Source: Oscillospiraceae bacterium | GTDB taxonomy: Bacteria > Bacillota > Clostridia > Oscillospirales > Ruminococcaceae | Direction of reading: 5' to 3' | DNA length: 64,000 nt | Assembly (NCBI GenBank): GCA_017427265.1 | Contig: JAFRTG010000006.1 | Location: forward strand, 1-64,000 | Shown here: piece by piece, positions 7,489-15,439 of the stretch | How the letters are laid out: each line of letters begins with the position of its first letter | How positions within the stretch are numbered: the stretch's first letter is position 1 | Notes under the pieces: model-generated | Seen by the model: only the letters and a program-made list of their open reading frames with translations | The model's database searches: none | Told to the model about the DNA's origin: nothing | Made by a program: the position numbers and the translations under genes

Positions 7489-8334
7489 ATGAACAGTCTG
7501 GCAGACGGCATTCAGAATGCAATCCGTTACATCGAAGCAAATCTGACTGAGGAACTCGACATCAGCCTGATTGCAGCGGAAGCCTGCGTTTCAGCTTTTC
7601 ATTTTCAGCGCATGTTCAGTATTCTGACCGGCATGACAGTCGGTGAATACATCCGGTGCCGCAGACTGTCAGCGGCTGCACAGGAGCTTTCACTGTCCGG
7701 AACCAGAGTGCTTGATATTGCATTGAAATACGGCTACGAATCGCAGGACAGCTTTTCCAGAGCGTTCACAAGATTTCACGGAATCTCTCCCGCTGCTGCA
7801 AAGGAGACAGGCGCACGGCTCAAATCATTTGCGCCGATGCGGCTGCGGCTGATTTTGGAAGGTGGTTACATTATGGATTACAGAATCGTAGAAAAAGCCG
7901 CTTTTACCGTGATCGGAAAAGCGGCGAAGGTACCGTATGAAAAATCTTATGATGAGATTCCGAAGCTCTGGGAACAGCATCTGGGCGGCACGGATGCAGA
8001 AACCATCCGGGGCATGTTCGGTATCTGCACGGACGCTGATGACGAGAATCTGGAATATCTGATCGCGGATGTGTATTTTCCGCAGCGGGATATCCCGGAA
8101 GACTGCACCGTGCGGACGTTCCCGGCAGGCACCTGGGCGGTTTTCCCGTGCAAAGGTCCTGCCAAGGAGACGATTCAGCGCATTGACAAGCAGATTTTCA
8201 GCGACTGGCTCCCGAACAATACAGAATATAAGCTGGCGGCAAGCTGCTGCTCAGTTGAGGCGTATATTACGCCGCCGTCACCTGAAACCGGAGAGAGCTA
8301 TAACGAGATCTGGCTGCCGGTTGAGAAGATCTGA
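7489..8334 (+). CDS. AraC-type regulator fused to a GyrI-like effector domain
   Basis: 281 residues. The N-terminal part (about 1-105) has the two helix-turn-helix motifs of AraC/XylS proteins (SAFHFQRMFSILTGMTVGEY and YESQDSFSRAFTRFHGISPA). The C-terminal part (about 125-281, MDYRIVEKAAFTVIGKAAKV onward) resembles the GyrI/Rob effector-binding domain, which binds small lipophilic or cationic molecules. The arrangement is that of Rob- or SoxS-like multidrug and stress regulators. ATG 7489 is chosen because GGGAG lies 8 nt upstream; earlier in-frame codons reach into the tRNA terminator. TAGAAT at 7456-7461 may be its -10. It is convergent with the anion transporter gene, 7 nt apart, with no terminator between them. 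Confidence 0.85.
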   Translation: MNSLADGIQNAIRYIEANLTEELDISLIAAEACVSAFHFQRMFSILTGMTVGEYIRCRRLSAAAQELSLSGTRVLDIALKYGYESQDSFSRAFTRFHGISPAAAKETGARLKSFAPMRLRLILEGGYIMDYRIVEKAAFTVIGKAAKVPYEKSYDEIPKLWEQHLGGTDAETIRGMFGICTDADDENLEYLIADVYFPQRDIPEDCTVRTFPAGTWAVFPCKGPAKETIQRIDKQIFSDWLPNNTEYKLAASCCSVEAYITPPSPETGESYNEIWLPVEKI

Positions 8335-8341
8335 AACGGCT

Positions 8342-9493
8342 TCAGCCGCGGATCAGCTCAAACAGCAAAAGCAGCGCGAGCATTCCGAAGTTGATTGCCG
8401 TGAAAACGGCGAAATACCGTCCGATTTTCGCACCTTCGGATTTCCGGTAAAACTGAAAGGAAATCAGACTTGCAAGTGAGGCGATCATCGTGCCGAGGCC
8501 GCCGAGGTTGACACCGAGCAGCAGCTTTGTGCCGTTATCCGTAAAGCCTGCGAGCATGACAGCAGCCGGGACATTGCTGATAACCTGCGAAAGCAGCGCG
8601 GAGATAACAAGCTCGTGTCCCGCAAGAATCTGTCCGAAGAACGAGCTGACCGCGTCAATCCGGGCAATATTCCCGACAAAGATGAAGAAGCAGACAAAAG
8701 TTCCAAGCAGCGCATAGTCCACTTTTTTCAGCAGGGAACGGTCAAACACAAGCGCTGTGATTACAGAAATCGCCAGACAGATATAGTCCGGTATCAGCCG
8801 GAAAACACAGCAAAGACATACACCGAATAAAACAAAGTATGCAGCCGTCTGCTTTGCAGGAATCCGCTCTCTGAATGCGGTTTCCGCACTGCAGGCGGTT
8901 TTCGGCAGCAGAAATGTGAGCAGGCACAGGCACAGCAGACTGATCGCACCCGCCGGCAGCATCACGCGCAGAAACATGTCCGCACTGAGATGATATTTGT
9001 CGTACAGATAAAGGTTCTGCGGATTGCCGACCGGTGTCAGCATACTGCCGAGATTGGCGGCGGCGGTCTCCAGAACCACAGTCAGGATACGGCTTTTTTC
9101 GTCCGGGATTTTCGTAAAGATCAGCAGTGTCAGCGGGACAAAGCTCAGCAGCACCACATCATTTGTCACGAACATGGAAGCAAAAAAGCAGATCAGCATC
9201 AATGTCAGGCCGAGCCGGCGGACATTTCCTGTTTTGCGCAGAATCGTACCACTGACTGCGTCAAAAATGCCGATGCTGCGAATTCCGGAAACCGCCGTCA
9301 TCAGGCCGAACAGCTGAATCAGAACCGTTCTGTTGCAGTATCCGAGATACGCACGGTCCGGCGGAATGATAAAGACTGTCACCAGTGCAGCGAGAAACGC
9401 AATCACCAATACCGGCTGTGCTCGAAAAAAAGCAGTCAGTTTTTTCACGGCTGCATCGCCCCGTTCAGTATGCGATTTTTCATTTTCATCCAT
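8342..9493 (-). CDS. ArsB/NhaD-CitM superfamily ion transporter
   Basis: 383 residues with about ten hydrophobic segments, of the ion transporter superfamily that holds ArsB, NhaD and CitM/SLC13-type anion carriers (COG1055-like). Family-type signatures include FVTNDVVLLSFVPLTLLIF (first repeat), LGSMLTPVGNPQNLYLY with its conserved NPQN, and the second repeat SQVISNVPAAVMLAGF. The substrate cannot be told from sequence. The start is uncertain: ATG 9493 has AGAAAGG directly adjacent, and a GTG 15 codons later (GTG AAA AAA CTG) is possible. It has its own promoter at 9519-9547. Confidence 0.75.
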   Translation of the reverse strand: MDENEKSHTERGDAAVKKLTAFFRAQPVLVIAFLAALVTVFIIPPDRAYLGYCNRTVLIQLFGLMTAVSGIRSIGIFDAVSGTILRKTGNVRRLGLTLMLICFFASMFVTNDVVLLSFVPLTLLIFTKIPDEKSRILTVVLETAAANLGSMLTPVGNPQNLYLYDKYHLSADMFLRVMLPAGAISLLCLCLLTFLLPKTACSAETAFRERIPAKQTAAYFVLFGVCLCCVFRLIPDYICLAISVITALVFDRSLLKKVDYALLGTFVCFFIFVGNIARIDAVSSFFGQILAGHELVISALLSQVISNVPAAVMLAGFTDNGTKLLLGVNLGGLGTMIASLASLISFQFYRKSEGAKIGRYFAVFTAINFGMLALLLLFELIRG

Positions 9494-9518
9494 CCTTTCT
9501 ATTCAGGCACCGAGCGAA

Positions 9519-9547
9519 ATTATACCACATCGGAACAGAATTGTCAA
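9519..9547 (-). promoter_or_regulatory. Promoter of the ion transporter gene
   Basis: TTGACA (9542-9547) - 17 nt - TATAAT (9519-9524) on the minus strand. Confidence 0.75.
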
Positions 9548-9566
9548 TATCCCCGACCTATAAAAT

Positions 9567-9602
9567 GAAGCGGCCCCTTCCGGAACCGGAAGAGGCTGCT
9601 TC
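9567..9602. terminator. Intrinsic terminator after the dockerin-LRR gene
   Basis: Near-perfect 17-bp stem GAAGC.GCC.CTTCCGG / CCGGAAG.GGC.GCTTC with an AA loop, followed on the minus strand by ATTTTATA. It lies between the dockerin gene and the transporter promoter. Confidence 0.75.
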
Positions 9603-9629
9603 ATACTATAAAGAGAAGAAATTGAAAAA

Positions 9630-11360
9630 TTACTGCGGGGGATTCAGATAGCCGGTATTGATTCCCTTCTGGCAGATGTACTGCTCACCCTGGTAAACCT
9701 TGAAGAGTCTGCCGTGCAGTTTCAGCTTTCCGTTCGACCAGTAATTGATATCACCGTTTTTGAACTTCAGGTGCTGATAATTAGAAGCCTGGTTGGTAGA
9801 ATTCGGATTGTTGACAAACAGTGTTACGTTCTTGGGATAATTGGCTCCGAAGATGCTGCCCTTGGTTGTAGAACCGAAATACAGTGCATGATCGGTAAAG
9901 AACGGCAGGTCAATGTAGCTGATCTTGGTGCAGCCTTCAAATGCGCTGTCGCCGATGTTTGCGAGCTTCTTCGCCTTGCGCAGATCAAAGACGACATTTT
10001 TGCTGCAGTTATAGAATGCATAGTTGTCGATTGTCTCAAGCTGCGGGTTGCTGCCGCTGAAACCAAACGAAGTCAGATCCGTCCAGCCTTCCAGTGCATA
10101 AGAATGAATGCGCTTGACAGTATCCGGAATCTTGAACGTCTTGTACTTCAGGTTGCCGGTGCAGGTACGCCACATGTAAGCGCTCTCACCGATCTCGGTC
10201 ACATCATACCACTTGTTCTCTTCTGCGTTGTATACACGGGAAGGAACCGTGTAGCTGGTCAGGTCTCTGTCAACATTTCCGATCCAGGAAACGCCGCCGA
10301 GGTTGTTCTTGATATAGAAGGAGCCGTCGGTAAAGCGGAAATAGCCGGAACGGCGGCCGCAGCGGCTCCAGCGGCAGCCGGGAGCATCCTCCAGGCGGAC
10401 GATTTTCTGATAATCCGGATGATTCTGACCGTAACGGATCTGGTTGATATCGTTCATGTCAACATAGCCGTCAGCGTTAACATCATAAGCAGAAAGCGGT
10501 GCACCGGGCTTTTCTGCAACACGAGAGGTTGCGAGCTCCGTTCCTCTCGTAATACCGTCATACATAATGGTATCTTCAAAGATCGCAGCGTCGCCGTTGT
10601 CGATCCTGCCGTTCAGATTGAGGTCGCCTGCAACAGCGACACGCTCAATGTACTCAGCTTCCTCACGCAGGAACTGCTTGGTAATTCTGTACTGGTGATA
10701 GTAGGTTGCATCCCAGTCGATGCCGCACTTGCCATCGCCGTTGCACTGGACAAAATAGATCTGATCACCGGAAATGCCGGTGATGAAGATGCTGTGATTC
10801 CAGAAACGGACATTATCGCCGACTTTCGGCTCAAAGTTTTCGGTCGGTTTTCCGTTGAAGACAAGCTTTTCGTCCTCAACTCTGTACTGCACAAAATCCT
10901 TTGTGCCCCACATATCCTCAGCGACCTTGCTTGCAAAACCGATGCACTGGCCATAAGGCAGCGTGTAATTATACTGGAGATTCACAATCTCCATCCGTCC
11001 ATAATTACTCGGGGAGTAGTTACGAACTGTAGGCGTAATGAAATTGCAGTGCAGTCCGGCGCCGTTCATATCATGCGTGCAGGGCGTCGTGCTGTAGGTA
11101 TCCGGTGTGCCGTATTTGCCGGTAATCTCATTATACTCGGAATTCCAGTAGCACTGTTTGCCGTTCTTCTTTTCGGGATACTTCTGTTTTTCGGCGTTAA
11201 TTCTGTTCTGCCAGTCAGCCATCACGCTGTTCACGGTGTCATAGGTCGCGGCTGATGCTGTCAGATTTGCATCGAGCAGAGCAGTCGCGCCGCTGCCTGC
11301 AGTACCGGTAAGGATTGCAAGCGAAAGAACAGCTGATGCAATACGCTTCATCTTATTCAT
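9630..11360 (-). CDS. Secreted CHAP-like / dockerin / leucine-rich repeat protein
   Basis: 576 residues. Residues 1-37 are a signal peptide (MKRIASAVLSLAILTGTAG). Residues 110-240 look like a CHAP-type amidase/peptidase: YGQCIGFASKVAEDMWG with candidate nucleophile Cys139, and RFWNHSIFITGI with His189. Residues 245-320 are a dockerin with two calcium loops (GDLNLNGRIDNGDAAIF and YDVNADGYVDMNDINQI). Residues 355-500 are BspA-type LRR_5 repeats (FKIPDTVKRIHSYALEGW, LETIDNYAFYNC, LANIGDSAFEGC). The dockerin should attach it to a scaffoldin. A role in wall turnover or cellulosome maturation is inference. The start MNKMKRIAS lies behind GGAGACTGAAGAATC. It has its own promoter at 11446-11474. Confidence 0.8.
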   Translation of the reverse strand: MNKMKRIASAVLSLAILTGTAGSGATALLDANLTASAATYDTVNSVMADWQNRINAEKQKYPEKKNGKQCYWNSEYNEITGKYGTPDTYSTTPCTHDMNGAGLHCNFITPTVRNYSPSNYGRMEIVNLQYNYTLPYGQCIGFASKVAEDMWGTKDFVQYRVEDEKLVFNGKPTENFEPKVGDNVRFWNHSIFITGISGDQIYFVQCNGDGKCGIDWDATYYHQYRITKQFLREEAEYIERVAVAGDLNLNGRIDNGDAAIFEDTIMYDGITRGTELATSRVAEKPGAPLSAYDVNADGYVDMNDINQIRYGQNHPDYQKIVRLEDAPGCRWSRCGRRSGYFRFTDGSFYIKNNLGGVSWIGNVDRDLTSYTVPSRVYNAEENKWYDVTEIGESAYMWRTCTGNLKYKTFKIPDTVKRIHSYALEGWTDLTSFGFSGSNPQLETIDNYAFYNCSKNVVFDLRKAKKLANIGDSAFEGCTKISYIDLPFFTDHALYFGSTTKGSIFGANYPKNVTLFVNNPNSTNQASNYQHLKFKNGDINYWSNGKLKLHGRLFKVYQGEQYICQKGINTGYLNPPQ

Positions 11361-11445
11361 GATTCTTCAGTCTCCATTTCGAATTCATCGTAAATAACAT
11401 GGTACAACTCGAATTGTATTCCTTGAGTTTGCAATTGCAGATTCC

Positions 11446-11474
11446 ATTCTATTTGTTTTCAAACAGAAAGTCAA
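11446..11474 (-). promoter_or_regulatory. Promoter of the dockerin-LRR gene
   Basis: TTGACT (11469-11474) - 17 nt - TAGAAT (11446-11451). It leaves a leader of about 80 nt. The 343-nt gap between this gene and ssrA holds this promoter, the CAAATATTGCGAA repeats and the ssrA terminator. Confidence 0.65.
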
Positions 11475-11547
11475 ATGAACTGAGAAGGGATTAGCAAGGC
11501 AGAAAAACATGCAGCATGCAATATGCTTTTGTTTTCTTCAAATTGCT

Positions 11548-11588
11548 CAAATATTGCGAAGAAGCCGAAATGTGCCAAATATTGCGAA
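11548..11588. repeat. Direct repeat pair CAAATATTGCGAA
   Basis: Two exact 13-nt copies at 11548-11560 and 11576-11588, starts 28 bp apart (close to three helix turns), some 75-115 bp upstream of the dockerin-LRR promoter. Position and phasing suggest a regulator-binding site. Confidence 0.5.
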
Positions 11589-11640
11589 AAATTAAGGCTC
11601 TGTTTAGGATTTTGTTAAGGATAATCTGAAAATCAAAATA

Positions 11641-11676
11641 TAAAATAAAAGCGCCCCGGTTTCATACCGGAACGCT
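11641..11676 (-). terminator. ssrA terminator
   Basis: Minus strand: AGCGTTCCGGT-ATGAA-ACCGGGGCGCT stem-loop then TTTTATTTTA, about 28 nt after the tmRNA 3' end. Confidence 0.8.
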
Positions 11677-11703
11677 GAGCTTGCAGCCGGTCAGGCCGAC
11701 AGA

Positions 11704-12048
11704 TGGTGGAGGCGGCGGGAATTGAACCCGCGTCCGAAAACCGTTTCATCCAATCCTCTACGAGCGTAGTTTATCTTTTACATTCCCTTTCCGCAGCGCC
11801 GGTAAACAGGCTATACGAATCGGTAGCACATCATGCGACTGCTGCCTATGTGCGTGAGCAGCAGACGTTCACCGCGTCATGACGCCAGACACCGGATACG
11901 CGATACTCTCCGGGCTGACGGAGGCCTTAAGCGGCCATCAGAAGAGAATCGTTGTTCTCGTTTAAATTTATAAGATGCACATTTTACGGGTTATGCGCCC
12001 GGCTCGCTAATCAAACTTCCCAGCCCCCGTCGAAACCTTTACGCCCCC
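11704..12048 (-). ncRNA. ssrA: tmRNA (10Sa RNA)
   Basis: 345 nt. The 5' end GGGGGCG pairs with the 3' CGCCTCC to form the tRNA-like acceptor, with G-U at the third pair as needed for alanine charging. The T arm GCGGGTTCAATTCCCGC and the encoded CCA (at 11704) are present. The tag frame reads AAC GAG AAC AAC GAT TCT CTT CTG ATG GCC GCT TAA, giving a tag ending NENNDSLLMAA; the first resume codon is uncertain. It rescues stalled ribosomes together with SmpB, whose gene is 1.2 kb upstream. Confidence 0.93.
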
Positions 12049-12080
12049 GAAACAGAGAACCGAGTGGTTCTTGCTTTCTT

Positions 12081-12109
12081 ATTATACAGCATTTGCATGG
12101 ATTTGTCAA
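12081..12109 (-). promoter_or_regulatory. ssrA promoter
   Basis: TTGACA (12104-12109) - 17 nt - TATAAT (12081-12086), a consensus promoter about 33 nt before the mature 5' end. A small GAACC/GGTTC hairpin lies in the removed leader. Confidence 0.8.
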
Positions 12110-12125
12110 CTGCGAAATTTGTCAG

Positions 12126-13238
12126 TTACAGCAGAACAATCTCCTGCCGGTTTGCATCAGCATGTGCGGTTGCGCCGTAGGGGAGAATCGCGCGCGGTGC
12201 AGCATGACCGAAATTGACATTATAGAGAATCGGAATATCCGGATTCTGCACGGCATTGCGCCAGACATCTTTGTACGCTTCATAGTGGTATTCATTCATC
12301 GGCTTGCCGACAAGAATGCCGTTCAGCCGCTCAAAGACGCCTGCATTCCGCAGGGCTTCGAGCAGACAATGCAGACGCTCCGGAGACGGTCTGTCCTCGC
12401 TGGTCTCGGCAAACAGGATCTTGCCATCCCATTCCTCAGGATGCGGGAAGATATCATATCTGCGAATAAATGCACCCTGTTCACGGAAAACTTCCGGATT
12501 GGGAACCCCTTTCTTCGCAAATTGTGCCGCGTAGTAATCTGCGCAGTCAGAAAGCAGCATTTCGCCCATACTGTCAATGCAGCCGCCAAGCAGCTCGCCC
12601 TCAAAAACAGGCGCACCCTGCAGCAGTTCATAACCGTGGGTTTCCGGATGCGATACACGCTCCGTACCGAGTGCAGCCGGAGAAAAATCCGCGCGCTCCT
12701 CGTACCAGACCGGCGACGGCGTGATTTTTCTTCCGTGATACGGCGCAAAGCAGTTCTCAAACTGCGCCATAGAATACGGCAGCATGTCGTCTGCAAGCTC
12801 CGCAAGATCGGGGAGCAGCGCCTGTCCGTAAAAGGTCTGCAGCCCCAGACGGTGCAGCATCAGGTGATTGTTTGTTGTATCGGAAAAGCCGAGAAAGAAT
12901 TTCGGATGTTCCTGCACAGCGCGGATAAAGTCCGCATCCTCCATCAAAAACGGAAAGGTGCGGAAGGTGTCGATACCGCCGATTACACTGATAATGCCGC
13001 TGACGCTGTCATCCAGAAACGCAGCCTTCAGATCGGCTGCACGAAGCTCCGGATGCATCCAAAGCGTTTCGCTGCCGGCCAGCGCATTCGGCATATAGAC
13101 CGGTTCCAGCCCGAAGGCACGCAGACGGCGCTCGGCAAGAACCTTTTCGTGTGCGCAGAAGGAATCCCCCAGCACACCCGACGACAGGCTGACGATCGCA
13201 ACGCGGTCGCCCCTTTTCAGCGGCTTCGGTTCAGTCAC
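12126..13238 (-). CDS. S66-family LD-carboxypeptidase / MccF-like serine peptidase
   Basis: 370 residues of peptidase family S66, which includes LdcA (cleaves the terminal D-Ala from muropeptides) and MccF (inactivates microcin C). The catalytic Ser sits in FLGFSDTTNNHLML, the Glu in LFAETSEDRPSP and the His in NVNFGHAAPRAILP, close to the C-terminus as in the family. The substrate side cannot be decided. Start is GTG 13238 behind AGGAGGTATTCGCT. It lies 16 nt after smpB on the same strand, so the two are probably co-transcribed, and directly precedes ssrA. Confidence 0.88.
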   Translation of the reverse strand: MTEPKPLKRGDRVAIVSLSSGVLGDSFCAHEKVLAERRLRAFGLEPVYMPNALAGSETLWMHPELRAADLKAAFLDDSVSGIISVIGGIDTFRTFPFLMEDADFIRAVQEHPKFFLGFSDTTNNHLMLHRLGLQTFYGQALLPDLAELADDMLPYSMAQFENCFAPYHGRKITPSPVWYEERADFSPAALGTERVSHPETHGYELLQGAPVFEGELLGGCIDSMGEMLLSDCADYYAAQFAKKGVPNPEVFREQGAFIRRYDIFPHPEEWDGKILFAETSEDRPSPERLHCLLEALRNAGVFERLNGILVGKPMNEYHYEAYKDVWRNAVQNPDIPILYNVNFGHAAPRAILPYGATAHADANRQEIVLL

Positions 13239-13254
13239 AGCGAATACCTCCTGA

Positions 13255-13719
13255 TTACTGGTTGCGGGATTTTACGGCGCGGTCAATATCGCGGTTTGCG
13301 GATTTGATTGCAGCATCCTCACGTTTATCATAGAGCTTTTTGCCCTTGCAGAGACCGAGCTGCACCTTGACTTTGCCGTCCTTGAAATAGAGTGACAGCG
13401 GGATCAGCGTTAGGCCCTGCGTTTTCAGCGTACCGAACAGCTTGAGAATCTCCCGCTTGTGCATCAGAAGCTGCCTGACCCGCCGGGGATCCTTATTGAA
13501 TACGTTGCCCTTTTCATAAGGCGAAACGTGCATATCACGGAGCAGAAGCTGGCCGTTTTCGATCGAGCACCAGCTGTCCTTGAGATTGACATTGCCGTTC
13601 CGGATGGATTTGACCTCCGTTCCGACGAGCGCAATGCCTGCTTCATATGTTTCAAGCACAAAATAATCATGTCTTGCTTTGCGGTTCTCCGCAATCTGTT
13701 TGATGCCTGCCTGTTTCAC
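13255..13719 (-). CDS. smpB: SsrA-binding protein SmpB
   Basis: 154 residues, normal length. SmpB binds tmRNA and brings it to stalled ribosomes. Typical motifs: [38 protein letters not shown], the [10 protein letters not shown] stretch, the [15 protein letters not shown] helix and the basic C-terminal tail [20 protein letters not shown]. Start is GTG 13719, chosen because AAAGGAGGGC lies just upstream and the protein then begins [15 protein letters not shown] as in the family. Its own promoter is at 13745-13773. ssrA lies downstream behind the S66 gene. Confidence 0.95.
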   Translation of the reverse strand: MKQAGIKQIAENRKARHDYFVLETYEAGIALVGTEVKSIRNGNVNLKDSWCSIENGQLLLRDMHVSPYEKGNVFNKDPRRVRQLLMHKREILKLFGTLKTQGLTLIPLSLYFKDGKVKVQLGLCKGKKLYDKREDAAIKSANRDIDRAVKSRNQ

Positions 13720-13744
13720 GTTCAGCCCTCCTTTTGTGCTTTCA

Positions 13745-13773
13745 ATTATAACAGCTTTGCAGAAAAAAGTCAA
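13745..13773 (-). promoter_or_regulatory. smpB promoter
   Basis: TTGACT (13768-13773) - 17 nt - TATAAT (13745-13750). Confidence 0.75.
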
Positions 13774-13821
13774 GCGCGCATTCCGGAGGATCCCGGCTGA
13801 ATCTGCCGCAAATGCGCACGA

Positions 13822-13850
13822 TTGACAGAATCCCGAAATTGTGGTAAACT
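13822..13850 (+). promoter_or_regulatory. Promoter of the 170-aa gene and PflX-like gene
   Basis: TTGACA (13822-13827) - 17 nt - TAAACT (13845-13850), 17 nt before the start codon. Divergent from smpB. Confidence 0.7.
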
Positions 13851-13867
13851 TAATCTGAGGTGATAAC

Positions 13868-14380
13868 ATGGCACAGCAGATTGATTTTCAGCATATCAGA
13901 CCGCTAGCGGAGGAGCTCGCAGCGCTGGAGTGGTTTTCGCACTGCGCCGAAAAACCTCTGCCTGAATACGCTTTTCCTGCAAAATACTGCGCCCGCAGTA
14001 CCGCGGCTGCCAAAATACACGGCATCGCCTGGGAAAATATCCGGCTGGAGGCAGTCAACGAGATGACAGCATCTCTGTGCATCCATCACCGCACAATGTA
14101 TGATTCAACATATAATTCCGTCGTGGCTGCCATCAAGAAATCGTTCATGCAGTCGATTGAAAAGCGGGTTCTCCCTGCTGCCGAAGTACATTTCGGAAAG
14201 GATGCCGCGAAGATATGGCAGGAAATCCAATGGGATACGCTGCATATGCTCCTCGGCAAGCATTTTGAAGCCTATTTTCATATGCCGCTGTATGACAAAC
14301 TGCTTACCGTGTACCGTTCCGGTCATATTCCGGTCGGCATGACCGGTGCATATCCGGACGGCACGCTGCTTGTGCACTGA
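13868..14380 (+). CDS. Conserved-looking soluble protein of unknown function
   Basis: 170 residues; I do not recognise a family. It is soluble, mostly helical by composition, with no signal peptide and scattered Trp, His and Cys but no metal motif. Notable stretches are [33 protein letters not shown] and [19 protein letters not shown]. The start at 13868 follows CTGAGGTG. It lies 8 nt before the PflX-like radical SAM gene, behind one promoter, so the two probably form an operon. A functional link is inference from position only. Confidence 0.7.
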   Translation: MAQQIDFQHIRPLAEELAALEWFSHCAEKPLPEYAFPAKYCARSTAAAKIHGIAWENIRLEAVNEMTASLCIHHRTMYDSTYNSVVAAIKKSFMQSIEKRVLPAAEVHFGKDAAKIWQEIQWDTLHMLLGKHFEAYFHMPLYDKLLTVYRSGHIPVGMTGAYPDGTLLVH

Positions 14381-14388
14381 GGTGAAAC

Positions 14389-15279
14389 ATGGACGCTATC
14401 ATTTGCACCCAGTGCCCGCGCAAATGCGGGATCAACCGCACAGAACAGCGCGGATACTGCGGCGAATCAGAGACAATCCGCATTGCGCGTGCTGCGCCGC
14501 ATATGTGGGAGGAACCGCCGATCAGCGGCGAAAACGGCTCCGGCACAATCTTTTTCAGCGGATGCAGTCTGCGGTGTATCTTCTGCCAGAACCATGAGAT
14601 TGCGGTTTCGCATCTCGGCTATGATATAACACCGGAACAGCTGACAGATACCATGCTGCGTCTGCAGGCAGACGGCGTTCACAATATCAATCTGGTTACG
14701 CCCAGTCACTATACGTTGCAGCTTGTTCCGGTTTTGGAGCACGCAAGGAGCAGGGGCGTGACCGTTCCGTTTGTCTGGAACAGCAGCGGCTATGAATCCG
14801 TTTCCGCCTTGCGGCAGCTGGACGGGCTGATTGACATTTACCTGCCGGATTTCAAGTATATAAATCCGGAAACAGCCAAGGAATACTCCAATGCACCGGA
14901 TTATCCGAACGCTGCAAAGACTGCGCTCGCCGAAATGGTACGTCAGTGCGGTGCGCCGCAGCTTGACGCGCAGACCGGCCTGATGACACGCGGTGTACAG
15001 GTACGGCATCTGGTGCTGCCCGGACATGCACAGGAATCGCGGCAGATTCTATGGTATCTGTATCAGACATATGGAAACGGCATCGGCTACAGTATCATGA
15101 ACCAGTACACCCCGATGCCGCAGATGCAGGGCCATCCGCTTCTCTCCCGGAAGGTAACCGCGCAGGAATATGATAATGTTGTGCGCTATGCAAAACAGAT
15201 CGGTATTGAGAATGCATTTACGCAGGAAGGGGAGGCAGCGTCCGAATCCTTTATACCGGAATTTTCGGCACAGCCTTGA
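14389..15279 (+). CDS. PflX-like radical SAM protein
   Basis: 296 residues of the COG1313 (PflX) group of radical SAM proteins, related to glycyl-radical activating enzymes. The 4Fe-4S cluster motif is CSLRCIFC (Cx3Cx2C, about residues 59-66). An extra N-terminal Cys set (CTQCPRKCGI and GYCG, residues 5-25) may hold a second cluster, as is usual in this group. Later motifs NLVTPSHYTLQLVPVLEHAR and IDIYLPDFKY also fit. The protein modified is unknown. Start ATG 14389 follows GAGGTGAAAC. Confidence 0.85.
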   Translation: MDAIICTQCPRKCGINRTEQRGYCGESETIRIARAAPHMWEEPPISGENGSGTIFFSGCSLRCIFCQNHEIAVSHLGYDITPEQLTDTMLRLQADGVHNINLVTPSHYTLQLVPVLEHARSRGVTVPFVWNSSGYESVSALRQLDGLIDIYLPDFKYINPETAKEYSNAPDYPNAAKTALAEMVRQCGAPQLDAQTGLMTRGVQVRHLVLPGHAQESRQILWYLYQTYGNGIGYSIMNQYTPMPQMQGHPLLSRKVTAQEYDNVVRYAKQIGIENAFTQEGEAASESFIPEFSAQP

Positions 15280-15371
15280 TGATGCCAGCCTCCGTGAGCG
15301 GTATCCGGCCGTTTTTTCCCGCTTGCGTTCTTATGACGGATGAAATGTTTCTGACCGAAACGGTGCAAGAC

Positions 15372-15400
15372 TTGCAATCTGTTCCGGTTTGTGATATAAT
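15372..15400 (+). promoter_or_regulatory. Malic enzyme promoter
   Basis: TTGCAA (15372-15377) - 17 nt - TATAAT (15395-15400). The gap before it (15280-15371) shows nothing else clear. Confidence 0.7.
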
Positions 15401-15439
15401 AGTACGGTAAACCTCTAAAATCTAAAGGAGTGTATCAAA

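Noticed and set aside
9714-11255. Plus-strand open frame of 513 codons opposite the dockerin-LRR gene
   Set aside because: Mirror of a well-supported secreted protein gene; no start signal or domain.
11952-13307. 451-codon plus-strand frame across the tmRNA end and the S66 gene
   Set aside because: It begins inside ssrA and runs antisense to a recognisable peptidase.
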